Assembly (NCBI GenBank): GCA_002457055.1
Contig: NTKT01000013.1
Coordinates: 1-63,993 of the forward strand
Length of the DNA: 63,993 bases
Direction of reading: 5' to 3'
Origin: Rhodobacteraceae bacterium MED-G08
GTDB lineage: Bacteria > Pseudomonadota > Alphaproteobacteria > Rhodobacterales > Rhodobacteraceae
A model generated the notes under the pieces. That model ran no database searches, was not told the origin of the DNA, and saw only the letters and a program-made list of their open reading frames with translations. Below, piece after piece: positions 38,296 to 48,284 of this stretch. Within the stretch, counting starts at the first letter, position 1. Each line of letters starts with the position of its first letter. Both the position numbers and the translations under genes were made by a program.

Positions 38296-39048
38296 ATGCG
38301 TGTAGATTTAAATGCGGATATGGGTGAAAGCTTTGGATCTTGGGTAAAGGGGAATGATGAGGCTCTATTAGATATAATATCCTCTGCAAATATCGCTTGT
38401 GGATTTCATGCCGGAGATCCTGATGTAATGGCAAAAACTATAAAATTAGCAAAACAAAGAGGCGTGGGGATTGGAGCGCATCCAGGTTTCGATGATTTAG
38501 TAGGATTTGGACGGAGACGCCTAGACCTGCCGATTAAAACTATCCAAAATCAAATTCGGTACCAAATTGGGGCAATTAAAGGAATGGCGAATGCGCAAGG
38601 CACTGAAATAACTCATGTTAAATTACATGGTGCACTTTCAAATATGTGTTCGGAAGATTACGAACTAGCCAAAGCATGTTATGAAGCAGTACTCTCAGTT
38701 TCGAGCGAAGTGCCGATTATGGCCTTAGTGAAGACAAGACAGCAGGAAGCAGTTGAAAACCTTCAAGCTAAATGGGTGGGAGAAATTTTTGCAGACCGCA
38801 GTTATAATGATGATGCAACATTAGTAGACCGCTCGATTCCAGGTGCAATCATAAGTGATCCAAAAATCGCCGGAGCGCGCGTTGCCAAAATGGTCGAAAG
38901 CGGTACGATCATTACCCGATCTGGTAAAGAAATAAAAACTAGAATTGATACCGTTTGCCTTCATGGCGATACGCCTGAAGCCGTCAATATAGCTAAGGCG
39001 ATTAAGGATGCACTCGAAAAAAGTGGTATAAATATAAGAAAATTTTAA
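38296..39048 (+). CDS. pxpA: 5-oxoprolinase subunit A (LamB/YcsF family)
   Basis: 250-aa TIM-barrel-like YcsF protein. MRVDLNADMGESFGSWVKGNDEALL is the classic N terminus, followed by SANIACGFHAGDP (about 30-42) and GIGAHPGFDDLVGFGRR (about 56-72). AGGAG is the ribosome site. With PxpB and PxpC it hydrolyses 5-oxoproline, a damage product formed spontaneously from glutamine and also a usable nitrogen source. The gene ends the pxp operon; a convergent alcohol dehydrogenase follows. Confidence 0.95.
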   Translation: MRVDLNADMGESFGSWVKGNDEALLDIISSANIACGFHAGDPDVMAKTIKLAKQRGVGIGAHPGFDDLVGFGRRRLDLPIKTIQNQIRYQIGAIKGMANAQGTEITHVKLHGALSNMCSEDYELAKACYEAVLSVSSEVPIMALVKTRQQEAVENLQAKWVGEIFADRSYNDDATLVDRSIPGAIISDPKIAGARVAKMVESGTIITRSGKEIKTRIDTVCLHGDTPEAVNIAKAIKDALEKSGINIRKF

Positions 39049-39097
39049 TCTTGAAGTGTATGGTGAATAGGATAGGCCTTGAACCGGATGCAAATTA

Positions 39098-40147
39098 TTA
39101 AGTTGAAAAGTTGTTAATTATTGTGATTCCAGCTTCAGATCTTTTACCAAATTGCGACAAAGCCTCAGAAACCTGACTTAGTTTTAGCTTTTTGGAAATC
39201 AGACTATCTATTTTAATCGAACCCTCGTCAATCATTGTCAGTAATGAACTAAATCCAGCAGACGCCATTCCCCTTGTTCCAATCACTTTCAATTGTCGAG
39301 AGTATATCAAATCTAGAAGGGCAAGCGAAACATTGGCATTGTTACCAGTGGGCATCCCTACTTGAATATGCCTGCCAAGCTTTCTAAGGGAACGAATGCT
39401 ATTTTGAAATGTTTCCTCTATGCCCAACGCATCTATAGATACATGAACACCTCCATTTGTTAGTTCCCTAACTTCTTGCCATATATTCAGAAATTTTGCC
39501 GAGTCCAAAACAATATCAGCACCTAGATCGCGGGCTTTTTCCAATGCCAAGGTATTGATATCGATGCCGATAACTTTTGCACCCAGAGCTTTTGCGATCA
39601 AAATGGCGGACGTCCCAATACCGCCACAACCATAAACGGCCAACCATTCTCCCGACAACAAACGCGCACGGTCTGTGAGTGCTCTAAATGCTGTTGTAAC
39701 TCTGCATCCCATCGCCGCTGCTGTTTCAAAACCAAGCGAACATGGAAGTCTTACCAAATTAAAATCAGCAAAATAAATTTCTACAAATTGAGCAAAACCG
39801 CCACTTACAGTAAAACCAATCGTTTCCTGTTTGTCGCATATCGTTGAATTGCTCATTTGACAATCAGAGCATATTCCACACCCGAGAATGAATGGAACGG
39901 TTACATAATCACCAACGGAGAATCTTTTAATTCCAGATCCAGTTTCAGCTATAATACCAGCCAATTCATGCCCCATAATATGAGGCAGTTTGACATCCGG
40001 ATCACTACCCGACCAGGCATGATAGTCAGATCTACAAACGCCACATGCCTTTAATTCTATTACTACCGAGTTTGGTCCGCATACTGGGTCTACTATTTCT
40101 TCAAAAGTCGGCGGTGTACCAAATTTATGTAAAACAGATGCTTTCAT
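39098..40147 (-). CDS. Zinc-dependent alcohol dehydrogenase
   Basis: Medium-chain zinc alcohol dehydrogenase of 349 aa. Catalytic zinc ligands are Cys in ACGVCRSD (about 34-41) and GHELAG (about 61-66). The structural-zinc cysteines are in CGICSDCQMSNSTIC (about 88-102), all four present. The NAD loop is VYGCGGIGTSAILIAKALGAKVIGID. Substrate specificity is undetermined. Begins at the ATG at 40147, preferred over a TTG four codons earlier. Divergent from the PhyH-type dioxygenase gene and convergent with pxpA. Confidence 0.9.
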   Translation of the reverse strand: MKASVLHKFGTPPTFEEIVDPVCGPNSVVIELKACGVCRSDYHAWSGSDPDVKLPHIMGHELAGIIAETGSGIKRFSVGDYVTVPFILGCGICSDCQMSNSTICDKQETIGFTVSGGFAQFVEIYFADFNLVRLPCSLGFETAAAMGCRVTTAFRALTDRARLLSGEWLAVYGCGGIGTSAILIAKALGAKVIGIDINTLALEKARDLGADIVLDSAKFLNIWQEVRELTNGGVHVSIDALGIEETFQNSIRSLRKLGRHIQVGMPTGNNANVSLALLDLIYSRQLKVIGTRGMASAGFSSLLTMIDEGSIKIDSLISKKLKLSQVSEALSQFGKRSEAGITIINNFST

Positions 40148-40256
40148 ATAAAGATCCAATCTTATTGTCCCAGTTTATCTTAAATTTTTAAACAAAGCCA
40201 TTGACAAAACTCCCCAAAAAGATCGTCTATGATTTCTAAAAAAGTTATGTGATGAG

Positions 40257-41039
40257 ATGTTAAGCCAAGCAACCATAGACTCTTTTCAAAATGACGGAAT
40301 TGCATTTTTACCTGGGTTGTTCAAAGAACATTTAGACAGTTTAAGAATGGGCGTGCAAAAGAACATCGAGGAACCCGGTCCATACGCTGCAGAAAATTTA
40401 AATGAAGGCGAGATCGGGCGCTTTTTTGACGACTATTGTAACTGGCAACGTATCAATGAATTTCGGAATGCTGCATTTGATAAAAATATTGCCAAAGCAG
40501 CGGCACTTCTTATGCAATCTACAACTGTACAGCTGTTCCATGATCATGTTTTAGTAAAAGCTGCGGGAACTTTAAAACCGACTCCATGGCATACAGATGG
40601 ACCGTATTATTTTGTGAAAGGAAAAAAGACTTTAAGTTTCTGGGTTCCTCTTGATCCAGTCAAAAAAGCTACTTTAAGAATGGTGACGGGGTCACACAAA
40701 TGGCCAAAGCCTGTACTCCCAACAAAATGGTTATCAAACGAAAATTTCTATCCTAATGCGGATGAATATTTACCCGTTCCAGACCCGGACAAAGAACAAA
40801 TGGATATCAGAGAGTTCGATATGAAACCTGGAGATGCCGTGGCATTTAACTTCGACATTTTGCACGGCGCTCGTGGTGCTGCAGCAGACCAACAGAGGCG
40901 AGCATTTTCGTTGAGGCTACTAGGTGACGATACCAGATATACAGAGAGACCTGGCCCAACTTCTCCCCCATTTCCAAATCATAAGATGGTAGAAGGCCAG
41001 GTTCTTCGAACAGATTGGTTTCCGTTTATTGATTTTTGA
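40257..41039 (+). CDS. Phytanoyl-CoA dioxygenase (PhyH) family protein
   Basis: Fe(II)/2-oxoglutarate oxygenase of 260 aa. The iron ligands are the His and Asp of WHTDGPYYF (about 104-112) and the distal His of FDILHGARGAA (about 200-210), with the 2-oxoglutarate Arg probably in RRAFSLR. Typical N terminus QATIDSFQNDGIAFLPGLF. PhyH relatives in marine bacteria act on varied small molecules (ectoine, phosphonates, halogenated compounds), so the substrate cannot be named. It is divergent from a zinc alcohol dehydrogenase, and the two might share a regulator. Confidence 0.88.
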   Translation: MLSQATIDSFQNDGIAFLPGLFKEHLDSLRMGVQKNIEEPGPYAAENLNEGEIGRFFDDYCNWQRINEFRNAAFDKNIAKAAALLMQSTTVQLFHDHVLVKAAGTLKPTPWHTDGPYYFVKGKKTLSFWVPLDPVKKATLRMVTGSHKWPKPVLPTKWLSNENFYPNADEYLPVPDPDKEQMDIREFDMKPGDAVAFNFDILHGARGAAADQQRRAFSLRLLGDDTRYTERPGPTSPPFPNHKMVEGQVLRTDWFPFIDF

Positions 41040-41104
41040 AATTAATATTACTTGAATTTAAAATAAACTAACGTAGATAACTAGTGGGAATATAATGAGC
41101 TAGT

Positions 41105-41530
41105 ATGATTAATTACACTTTGAAATGCGACAAAAACCATAGATTTGACAGTTGGTTCAAATCAGTTGAAGCTTTCGATATGCTAATAAATAAATCACTG
41201 ATTATATGTTCAGAATGTGGTTCAACAAATATTACCAAGGCTATAATGGCGCCAAGTGTAAGCACTTCTAGAAAAAAAGATGAACCGCGTAAAGAAATAC
41301 AAACAAAATCAAAAATCAAAAATGACATCCTAGAATTGAAAAAGAAAATAGAAGCAAATTCTGAGTACGTTGGAAACAATTTTGCTAATGAAGCTAGATC
41401 AATGTATCTAGGTGAAGCTCCAGAACGATCAATTTATGGCGAAGCGAAGGCCGACGATGCCAAAAAACTCATAGATGATGGAATTCCCGTTATGCCATTA
41501 CCATTTCTTCCGGCAAAAAAAACCAACTAA
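41105..41530 (+). CDS. DUF1178 family protein
   Basis: Protein of 141 aa beginning MINYTLKCDKNHRFDSWF with a CSECGS pair (about 36-41), the pattern of DUF1178, a proteobacterial family of unknown function with a zinc-ribbon-like N terminus. The middle is Lys-rich and variable (about 52-78), and the C terminus (RSIYGEAKADDAKKLIDDGIPVMPLPFLP) is the most conserved family part. It lies between the PhyH gene and lysC. Confidence 0.88.
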   Translation: MINYTLKCDKNHRFDSWFKSVEAFDMLINKSLIICSECGSTNITKAIMAPSVSTSRKKDEPRKEIQTKSKIKNDILELKKKIEANSEYVGNNFANEARSMYLGEAPERSIYGEAKADDAKKLIDDGIPVMPLPFLPAKKTN

Positions 41531-41645
41531 GTATTTATTTTAAACAAAAAATAACCTTATTTTAGGTTCATGGTTACTTTTACATGTGACTTGTATGTTA
41601 TGTAATTAACATTTACACCGCCTGCGATGGAGTAAATAGGATAAC

Positions 41646-42887
41646 ATGTCTCTACTTGTAATGAAATTTGGCGGTACTTCTGTTGCAAATGTCGACCGAA
41701 TAAAAAGGGCGGCTAAACGAGTTGCGCTTGAGGTGGCTCATGGGAAGAATGTTATTGTTATAGTATCAGCAATGTCTGGTAAAACAAACGAATTGGTTGA
41801 TTGGGTAAACGACACCTCACAGTTTTATGACGCACGTGAATATGATGCTGTAGTTTCATCAGGTGAGAATGTCACGGCAGGTCTTATGGCACTTACTTTG
41901 CAGGAAATGGATATTCCAGCCAGAAGCTGGCAAGGCTGGCAAGTCCCAGTTCAAACTACTTCGGCTCATTCGTCAGCGAGGATAGAAAGTATTTCGCCTC
42001 AAATAATTAATGAAAAGTTTGCTCAAGGAATGAAAGTTGCAGTAGTCGCGGGGTTTCAAGGAATTAGCAATGAAGACCGCATTACAACCTTGGGCAGAGG
42101 GGGGTCTGATACCACTGCCGTGGCATTTGCTGCAGCGTTTGAAGCGGAAAGATGTGATATCTATACTGACGTCGACGGAGTCTACACTACAGATCCACGA
42201 GTATGTGGCAAAGCGATAAAGCTCGATAAAATTTCCTATGAGGAAATGCTTGAGCTTGCATCTCTCGGTGCGAAAGTTTTGCAAACACGATCTGTCGAAA
42301 TGGCTATGCGATTTAAAGTTAAGTTGCGGGTTTTATCTAGCTTCGAAGAGCCCAGCAACAAAGCGGGAACACTTGTCTGCGATGAGGAGGAAATTATGGA
42401 ATCAAATGTAGTATCAGGAATTGCATATTCACGAGACGAGGCCAAAATGACATTAGTATCAGTAGCAGATAGACCTGGGATTGCTGCTGCTATTTTTGGT
42501 CCACTGTCCGATGCGGGTATAAATGTCGATATGATCATTCAGAATATCGCTGAAGCTGGAAGAACTGACATGACTTTCTCATGTCCAATAGATCAGGTAA
42601 GCAGGGCTGAAATGGCATTAAATACCGCAAAGGAGTCTGAATTAATAAATTTCCAAGACTTACTTGCAGATACAAATGTTTCGAAAATTTCTGCAGTTGG
42701 AATTGGAATGAGATCACAATCAGGTGTTGCAGCCAAAATGTTTCAAACTCTTTCAGATGAAGGAATAAATATTAAAGTGATTGCAACCTCTGAAATAAAG
42801 ATATCTGTTTTAGTTGACAGAAAATATTTGGAACTTGCAGTACAGTCATTGCATGATGCATTTGAATTACATGAAGTTTCCTCCTAA
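41646..42887 (+). CDS. lysC: Aspartate kinase
   Basis: Phosphorylates aspartate, the first step to lysine, threonine, methionine and diaminopimelate. The 413-aa monofunctional enzyme has LVMKFGGTSVAN at the start, GRGGSDTTAVAFAAAFEAERCDIYTDVDGVYTTDPR (about 150-187) in the catalytic domain and two ACT domains (about 265-405), so allosteric control by lysine and/or threonine is expected. Just 18 bp separate it from ptsP, a pairing I recall in Rhodobacterales. Confidence 0.96.
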   Translation: MSLLVMKFGGTSVANVDRIKRAAKRVALEVAHGKNVIVIVSAMSGKTNELVDWVNDTSQFYDAREYDAVVSSGENVTAGLMALTLQEMDIPARSWQGWQVPVQTTSAHSSARIESISPQIINEKFAQGMKVAVVAGFQGISNEDRITTLGRGGSDTTAVAFAAAFEAERCDIYTDVDGVYTTDPRVCGKAIKLDKISYEEMLELASLGAKVLQTRSVEMAMRFKVKLRVLSSFEEPSNKAGTLVCDEEEIMESNVVSGIAYSRDEAKMTLVSVADRPGIAAAIFGPLSDAGINVDMIIQNIAEAGRTDMTFSCPIDQVSRAEMALNTAKESELINFQDLLADTNVSKISAVGIGMRSQSGVAAKMFQTLSDEGINIKVIATSEIKISVLVDRKYLELAVQSLHDAFELHEVSS

Positions 42888-42905
42888 AAACGAGAGAGAT
42901 AAAGC

Positions 42906-45146
42906 GTGTCAGAACGTACTCAGACAGATAGCCAGCAACTACTGCGTCGTTTGCGCGATACAATGGCCGAAGAACAGAAAGGCCAGGCGAGATTAGATAA
43001 AATCACCCATTTAATTGCCGACTCTATGAGTGCCGAAGTATGTTCGATCTATTTATTCAGAGATAATGAAACCCTCGAGCTATGTGCAACTGAGGGTCTA
43101 AAGGCAGAAGCGGTTCATCAAACTAGGCTTAGAATTGGTGAAGGACTTGTAGGTAGAGTTGCCCGATCAAAGAAAGTAATAAATACAGAAAATGCTCCAT
43201 CATCAAAAGGCTTCAGATTTATGCCAGAAACTGGAGAAGAGATTTTTTCTTCTTTTGCCGGTGTGCCCATTCAAAGATTAGGAGAAACTCTTGGCGTTCT
43301 TGTAACCCAATCCAAACAGTTACGGAAATTTAGTAGCGAAGAAATTTACGCACTTGAAGTAGTTGCAATGGTTCTTGCCGAGATGACTGAACTTGGGGCT
43401 TTTGTGGGTGATGAAACAGGACTTACGGCATTGCATCAGCAATCCGTCTTGTTTCGCGGAACAAGCGGACAAGAGGGAGCGGCAAAAGGTAGTGTTTGGC
43501 TTCACGAGCCCAGAGTAGTTGTAACAAATTTAGTCTCTGATGATCCAAAAGAAGAAAAAATAAGACTCCAAAATGCTGTAGATCTTCTTAGGCAGGGCGT
43601 AGATGAAATTGTAGATAAGATTGCCGACGGAGATAAAGAACAAACTGAAATTCTTAAAGCTTTCCGCATGTTCGCAAACTCACGCGGGTGGCTTCGGCGT
43701 ATGGAAGCTGATATCGATCAAGGCTTATCAGCCGAAGCAGCCGTAGAAAAAGAGCAATCCGCTGCAAGAGCCCGCATGAGCCAAGTGGCAGATAGTTACA
43801 TGAGAGAAAGGCTTCATGATCTAGATGATTTGTCTAATAGGTTGTTACGAATTTTAACCGGACAGGGTACTGATACTGGAGCAGAAATTCCAAAAGATCC
43901 GATCCTGATTGCTCGTAATATTGGACCGGCAGAGCTATTGGATTATGGACGGAAACTTAAAGCAGTTGTTCTAGAAGAAGGATCTGTTGGCAGCCATGCC
44001 GCAATCGTGGCGCGCGCCCTGAGTATACCTTTAGTGATAAATGCAGCAAACATAACAACTGAAGCTTTGAATGGTGACCCTATTCTAGTGGATGGTACAC
44101 AAGGAATAGTGCATTTGCGTCCTGATGATAATGTTGCGAATGCATTTTCTGAAAAAATTGCAATGGAAGCTGAAAACCAAGCCCGTTACACAGCTCTTAG
44201 AGAGGAACCCGCAAAGACTACAGATGGCAAAATAATTGACTTACGCATGAATGCTGGTTTGATGGCTGATTTACCAAGTCTGACCAGCTCAGGTGCTAAC
44301 GGCGTCGGGTTGTTTCGTACTGAGTTACAATTCTTAATAAGAAACCAGATGCCCAAAAGATCCGAGTTAAAAAACCTTTACTCGAGAGTACTAGAGGCTG
44401 CGAAAGGCAAAGAAATTGTTTTTCGAACGCTTGATATAGGTTCCGATAAAGTTTTATCTTACATGCCCAATATAAACGAAGCCAACCCTGCCTTAGGCTG
44501 GCGGGCAATAAGAATTGCATTAGACAGACCCAGCATTATGAGAATGCAAATAGAAGCATTAATTCGTGCCTCGAATGGACGCAATTTATCAATAATGTTT
44601 CCACTAATTTCACAAGATAGTGAGTTTTATAAGGCAAAAGAATTAGTCGATAGAGTTTTGAGTGGAGAAAAACGGTTGGGACATAACATTCCGAATGAAC
44701 TCAAAGTTGGAGCAATGCTCGAAACTCCATCTCTCGCCTATGCTCCAGAAGACTTTTTTACGGCTGTAGATTTTTTATCTGTTGGAGGCAACGATCTTAA
44801 ACAGTTCTTTTTTGCTGCGGATAGGGAAAATGAATTGGTGAGACGAAAATATGACACTCTAAGCAGTAGTTTTCTCACTTATCTCAAGTTTGTAATCAAT
44901 CGCTGTAAAGAATTGAAAACGCCTATTTCCTTCTGCGGAGAAGATGCAGGGCGACCAATAGAAGCCGTTTGCCTCTGTGCTATTGGGTTCTCGAGTCTAT
45001 CCATGAGACCAGCGTCAATAGGCCCAGTCAAACACTTGCTTAGACGCGTAAATCTTGAAGAATTAAGCAATATCATGAATTCAGAAATTGCAAGCGGATC
45101 ATCGAGCGTTAGGACTGCAGTTGAAAAATATATTAAATCAATTTGA
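42906..45146 (+). CDS. ptsP: Phosphoenolpyruvate-protein phosphotransferase PtsP (EI-Ntr)
   Basis: First enzyme of the nitrogen phosphotransferase system, moving phosphate from PEP to NPr. The 746-aa protein has an N-terminal GAF domain (about 20-160; DKITHLIADSMSAEVCSIYLF), then the EI N domain with the phosphorylated His in GSVGSHAAIVARAL (about 362-375), and the PEP-binding TIM barrel (about 425-720; GVGLFRTE, EIVFRTLDIGSDK, SVGGNDLKQ, CGEDAG). It starts with GTG at 42906, which matches the family N terminus; no ATG fits as well. Follows lysC closely. Confidence 0.95.
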   Translation: MSERTQTDSQQLLRRLRDTMAEEQKGQARLDKITHLIADSMSAEVCSIYLFRDNETLELCATEGLKAEAVHQTRLRIGEGLVGRVARSKKVINTENAPSSKGFRFMPETGEEIFSSFAGVPIQRLGETLGVLVTQSKQLRKFSSEEIYALEVVAMVLAEMTELGAFVGDETGLTALHQQSVLFRGTSGQEGAAKGSVWLHEPRVVVTNLVSDDPKEEKIRLQNAVDLLRQGVDEIVDKIADGDKEQTEILKAFRMFANSRGWLRRMEADIDQGLSAEAAVEKEQSAARARMSQVADSYMRERLHDLDDLSNRLLRILTGQGTDTGAEIPKDPILIARNIGPAELLDYGRKLKAVVLEEGSVGSHAAIVARALSIPLVINAANITTEALNGDPILVDGTQGIVHLRPDDNVANAFSEKIAMEAENQARYTALREEPAKTTDGKIIDLRMNAGLMADLPSLTSSGANGVGLFRTELQFLIRNQMPKRSELKNLYSRVLEAAKGKEIVFRTLDIGSDKVLSYMPNINEANPALGWRAIRIALDRPSIMRMQIEALIRASNGRNLSIMFPLISQDSEFYKAKELVDRVLSGEKRLGHNIPNELKVGAMLETPSLAYAPEDFFTAVDFLSVGGNDLKQFFFAADRENELVRRKYDTLSSSFLTYLKFVINRCKELKTPISFCGEDAGRPIEAVCLCAIGFSSLSMRPASIGPVKHLLRRVNLEELSNIMNSEIASGSSSVRTAVEKYIKSI

Positions 45147-45334
45147 TATATCAGTCGAAAGAGCTTTGCTCTGGACGCGCAAGTTTGATTTCGCTATACG
45201 TACGCTATGTGTAACATCAGGACATCATTCTTCCTAATTATTTGCCCGGCGCTTATTGATTAGAAGTGGCCGGGACTAGCTATCTACAAATCAAATCAAT
45301 TCGAAAAATACCAAAAAATTAGAGAACATTCGTA

Positions 45335-48223
45335 ATGTGTGCTGAAATACCAGACTACAAAGATACCTTAAATCTGCCAAAAACAGATTTTCCAATGAGA
45401 GCCGGATTACCAAAACGAGAACCAGAATGGCTCGCAAAGTGGGAAAATATTAAGGTTTATGACACTCTTCGCCAAAAAAAGAGCAGATCTTCATTTATAT
45501 TACATGATGGCCCCCCATATGCGAACGGACATCTGCATATTGGCCATGCACTTAACAAAATTCTGAAAGATATGGTCGTTCGTAGCCAACAAATGATGGG
45601 AAAAGACGCGAGATATATCCCTGGATGGGATTGTCATGGATTACCAATTGAGTGGAAAATCGAGGAACAATATCGGTCCAAAGGAAAAAATAAAGACGAT
45701 GTTGATATTATAGATTTCAGACAGGAATGCCGAAAATTTGCCGCTGGCTGGGTAGAGACCCAGAGGGAGGAATTCAAAAGATTAGGAGTTATGGGAAAGT
45801 GGGAAAACCCATACCTTACAATGGACTTCCATGCTGAAAGAGTAATCGCAGAAGAGTTCATGACATTCTTAATGAATGGGACCCTTTACCAAGGATCGAA
45901 ACCTGTAATGTGGTCACCGGTTGAAAAGACTGCATTGGCAGAAGCTGAAATAGAATATCATGACCACAAGTCTCACACCATTTGGGTCGCCTTTAAAATT
46001 AAAAATGCATCAGCGAAAATATCAAAAGCTCGAATAGTTATTTGGACCACGACACCGTGGACCATTCCATCAAATCGCGCAATCGCCTTCAATCCCAAAA
46101 TTTCTTATGGTTTATATCACGTTGATGAAACATCAGAGGAAAGTTGGACCGCAAAAGGTGAGTACTATATAATTGCTGACAACTTGGCCAGTGAAACATT
46201 AGAAAAATCTAGAGTTACCAAACACACGAGAGTTAAAGATGTTCTGAGTTCCGAGTTAAAAGATTGTGTGTGCCAACACCCCTTCTCAGAATTAGATTCA
46301 TTTTGGAGCTATGATGTACCAGTAATAGATGGAGATCATGTTACAGACGATGCAGGCACAGGGTTTGTGCATACGGCGCCCAGTCACGGAGCAGACGACT
46401 ATGAGTGTTTTTTAAAACGTAACTGGCTGGACAGAATGACCCACAATGTGGGTGAAGAAAGTGAATTTTTGGCACATGTCCCCTTCTTTGCAGGTCTTAC
46501 AGTTTTCGATCGAAAAGGCAAAGAAGGGAAAGCGAACACTGAGGTTATAAATAAACTTGTCGAGGCCGGGAATATTATTGCTCGAGGACGTCTGACCCAC
46601 AGCTATCCCCATTCTTGGCGGTCAAAAGCACCAATAGTTTTCAGAAATACACCACAGTGGTTCGCAGCTATTGATAAGAAAGTCGATGATACTTTTGATG
46701 AATATGGCGATACAATTCGGCAAAGAGCGCTAAAGTCGATTGATAAGCTCGTTCAGTGGACGCCAAAAACTGGACGCAATCGACTGTATTCAATGATAGA
46801 AGCAAGGCCAGACTGGGTCTTGTCTCGGCAGCGAGCATGGGGAGTTCCGCTTACTTGTTTTACGAAAAAAGGCGCCCAACCGACTGATCGTGATTTTTTA
46901 CTTCGTAATGAGCAAGTAAACAAACGGATTGCGGAAGCCTTCGAAACAGAAGGTGCAGACGCTTGGTATAAGCAGAATGCAAAAGAGCGTTTTTTGAAAG
47001 GACTAGAAAATCCAGATCATTACAACCAAGTTTTTGATATCTTAGATGTTTGGTTCGATAGCGGCTCAACACACGCTTTTGTTTTAAGAGACCGCGACGA
47101 TGGATCTGACGACGGTTTTGCTGATTTGTATCTAGAGGGAACTGATCAACATAGAGGTTGGTTCCATTCATCGATGCTTCAGTCATGCGGGACAAAGGGA
47201 CGGGCGCCGTATCATGGCGTTCTAACGCATGGGTTCACGCTGGACGAAAAAGGCACGAAAATGTCAAAGTCTTTGGGAAATACGATAGCTCCCGAGCAAG
47301 TTATCAAGCAATATGGTGCTGATATTTTAAGATTGTGGGTTGCTCAATCGGACTATACTGCAGATTTACGAATTGGGCCTGAAATTTTGAAGGGTGTAGC
47401 GGACAGTTATCGAAGACTGCGAAACACAATGCGTTTCATGCTGGGATCACTTAGTGATTACGATGTATCAGACGAAACAGTCTCAAATGAAATGCCAGAA
47501 TTAGAGCGTTGGGTTTTGCATCGGCTTTGTGAGTTAGATGAAAAAGTACAACAAGGATACGACTCTTACGATTTTCAGGGTGTTTTCCAAGCCGTTTTTA
47601 CCTTTGCAACCGTAGATTTATCATCCTTTTACTTTGATATCCGGAAAGATGTCCTCTACTGCGATGGAGATACCATCGAACGAAGATCGGCTCGAACAGT
47701 ACTGAACTTACTTTTTCATCGTCTAACGACATGGTTAGCACCGATTTTGGTATTTACAATGGAAGAGGTCTGGCTTGAACGTTATCCTGACAAAGATAGT
47801 TCCGTTCATCTTGTAGATATACCAAACACACCATCTGAATGGCGGGATGATAAACTCGCAAAAAAATGGTCAATTGTAAGGAACTACAGACGACTAGTCA
47901 CATCTGCTCTAGAATTACAGAGGGTAGATAAGGTCATTGGATCTAGTTTAGAAGCCGCACCAACCGTTCATGTACAAGACAAGGATGCGCTTTCAGTTCT
48001 AGAATCTGTACCCTTTAAGGATATTTGTATAACCTCCGATATAAAACTTACTTCTGCAAATCCCCCTAAAGACGCATACAGGTCAAGTGAAATTGATGGC
48101 GCTGCAGTTGATTTCAAGAAATCAGTTGGAACGAAATGTGAGCGATGCTGGAAAATTCTACCCGATGTAGGAAATTTCAAGCACCCGAGCACATGCGGTC
48201 GGTGCAGTACAGCCCTTAAATAG
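45335..48223 (+). CDS. ileS: Isoleucyl-tRNA synthetase
   Basis: Class I synthetase of 962 aa. The HIGH-type motif is in PPYANGHLHIGHAL (about 59-72), the editing CP1 domain includes IVIWTTTPWTIPSNRAIAF (about 231-249), and the KMSKS loop is in GTKMSKSLGN (about 640-649). A C-terminal zinc finger has CERCWK and CGRC with correct spacing. ATG at 45335 fits the family start. The 188-bp leader contains repeats described under findings; no T-box pattern was seen. Confidence 0.97.
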   Translation: MCAEIPDYKDTLNLPKTDFPMRAGLPKREPEWLAKWENIKVYDTLRQKKSRSSFILHDGPPYANGHLHIGHALNKILKDMVVRSQQMMGKDARYIPGWDCHGLPIEWKIEEQYRSKGKNKDDVDIIDFRQECRKFAAGWVETQREEFKRLGVMGKWENPYLTMDFHAERVIAEEFMTFLMNGTLYQGSKPVMWSPVEKTALAEAEIEYHDHKSHTIWVAFKIKNASAKISKARIVIWTTTPWTIPSNRAIAFNPKISYGLYHVDETSEESWTAKGEYYIIADNLASETLEKSRVTKHTRVKDVLSSELKDCVCQHPFSELDSFWSYDVPVIDGDHVTDDAGTGFVHTAPSHGADDYECFLKRNWLDRMTHNVGEESEFLAHVPFFAGLTVFDRKGKEGKANTEVINKLVEAGNIIARGRLTHSYPHSWRSKAPIVFRNTPQWFAAIDKKVDDTFDEYGDTIRQRALKSIDKLVQWTPKTGRNRLYSMIEARPDWVLSRQRAWGVPLTCFTKKGAQPTDRDFLLRNEQVNKRIAEAFETEGADAWYKQNAKERFLKGLENPDHYNQVFDILDVWFDSGSTHAFVLRDRDDGSDDGFADLYLEGTDQHRGWFHSSMLQSCGTKGRAPYHGVLTHGFTLDEKGTKMSKSLGNTIAPEQVIKQYGADILRLWVAQSDYTADLRIGPEILKGVADSYRRLRNTMRFMLGSLSDYDVSDETVSNEMPELERWVLHRLCELDEKVQQGYDSYDFQGVFQAVFTFATVDLSSFYFDIRKDVLYCDGDTIERRSARTVLNLLFHRLTTWLAPILVFTMEEVWLERYPDKDSSVHLVDIPNTPSEWRDDKLAKKWSIVRNYRRLVTSALELQRVDKVIGSSLEAAPTVHVQDKDALSVLESVPFKDICITSDIKLTSANPPKDAYRSSEIDGAAVDFKKSVGTKCERCWKILPDVGNFKHPSTCGRCSTALK

Positions 48224-48284
48224 TTTACAAGCCAATTACCAACCCTTTTGGTCCAATGACTTATAGCCATATTCTTTGAATATT

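Noticed and set aside
45147..45334. T-box or other riboswitch for ileS
   Set aside because: No T-box sequence, specifier loop or antiterminator pattern; only short hairpins and a tandem repeat are visible.
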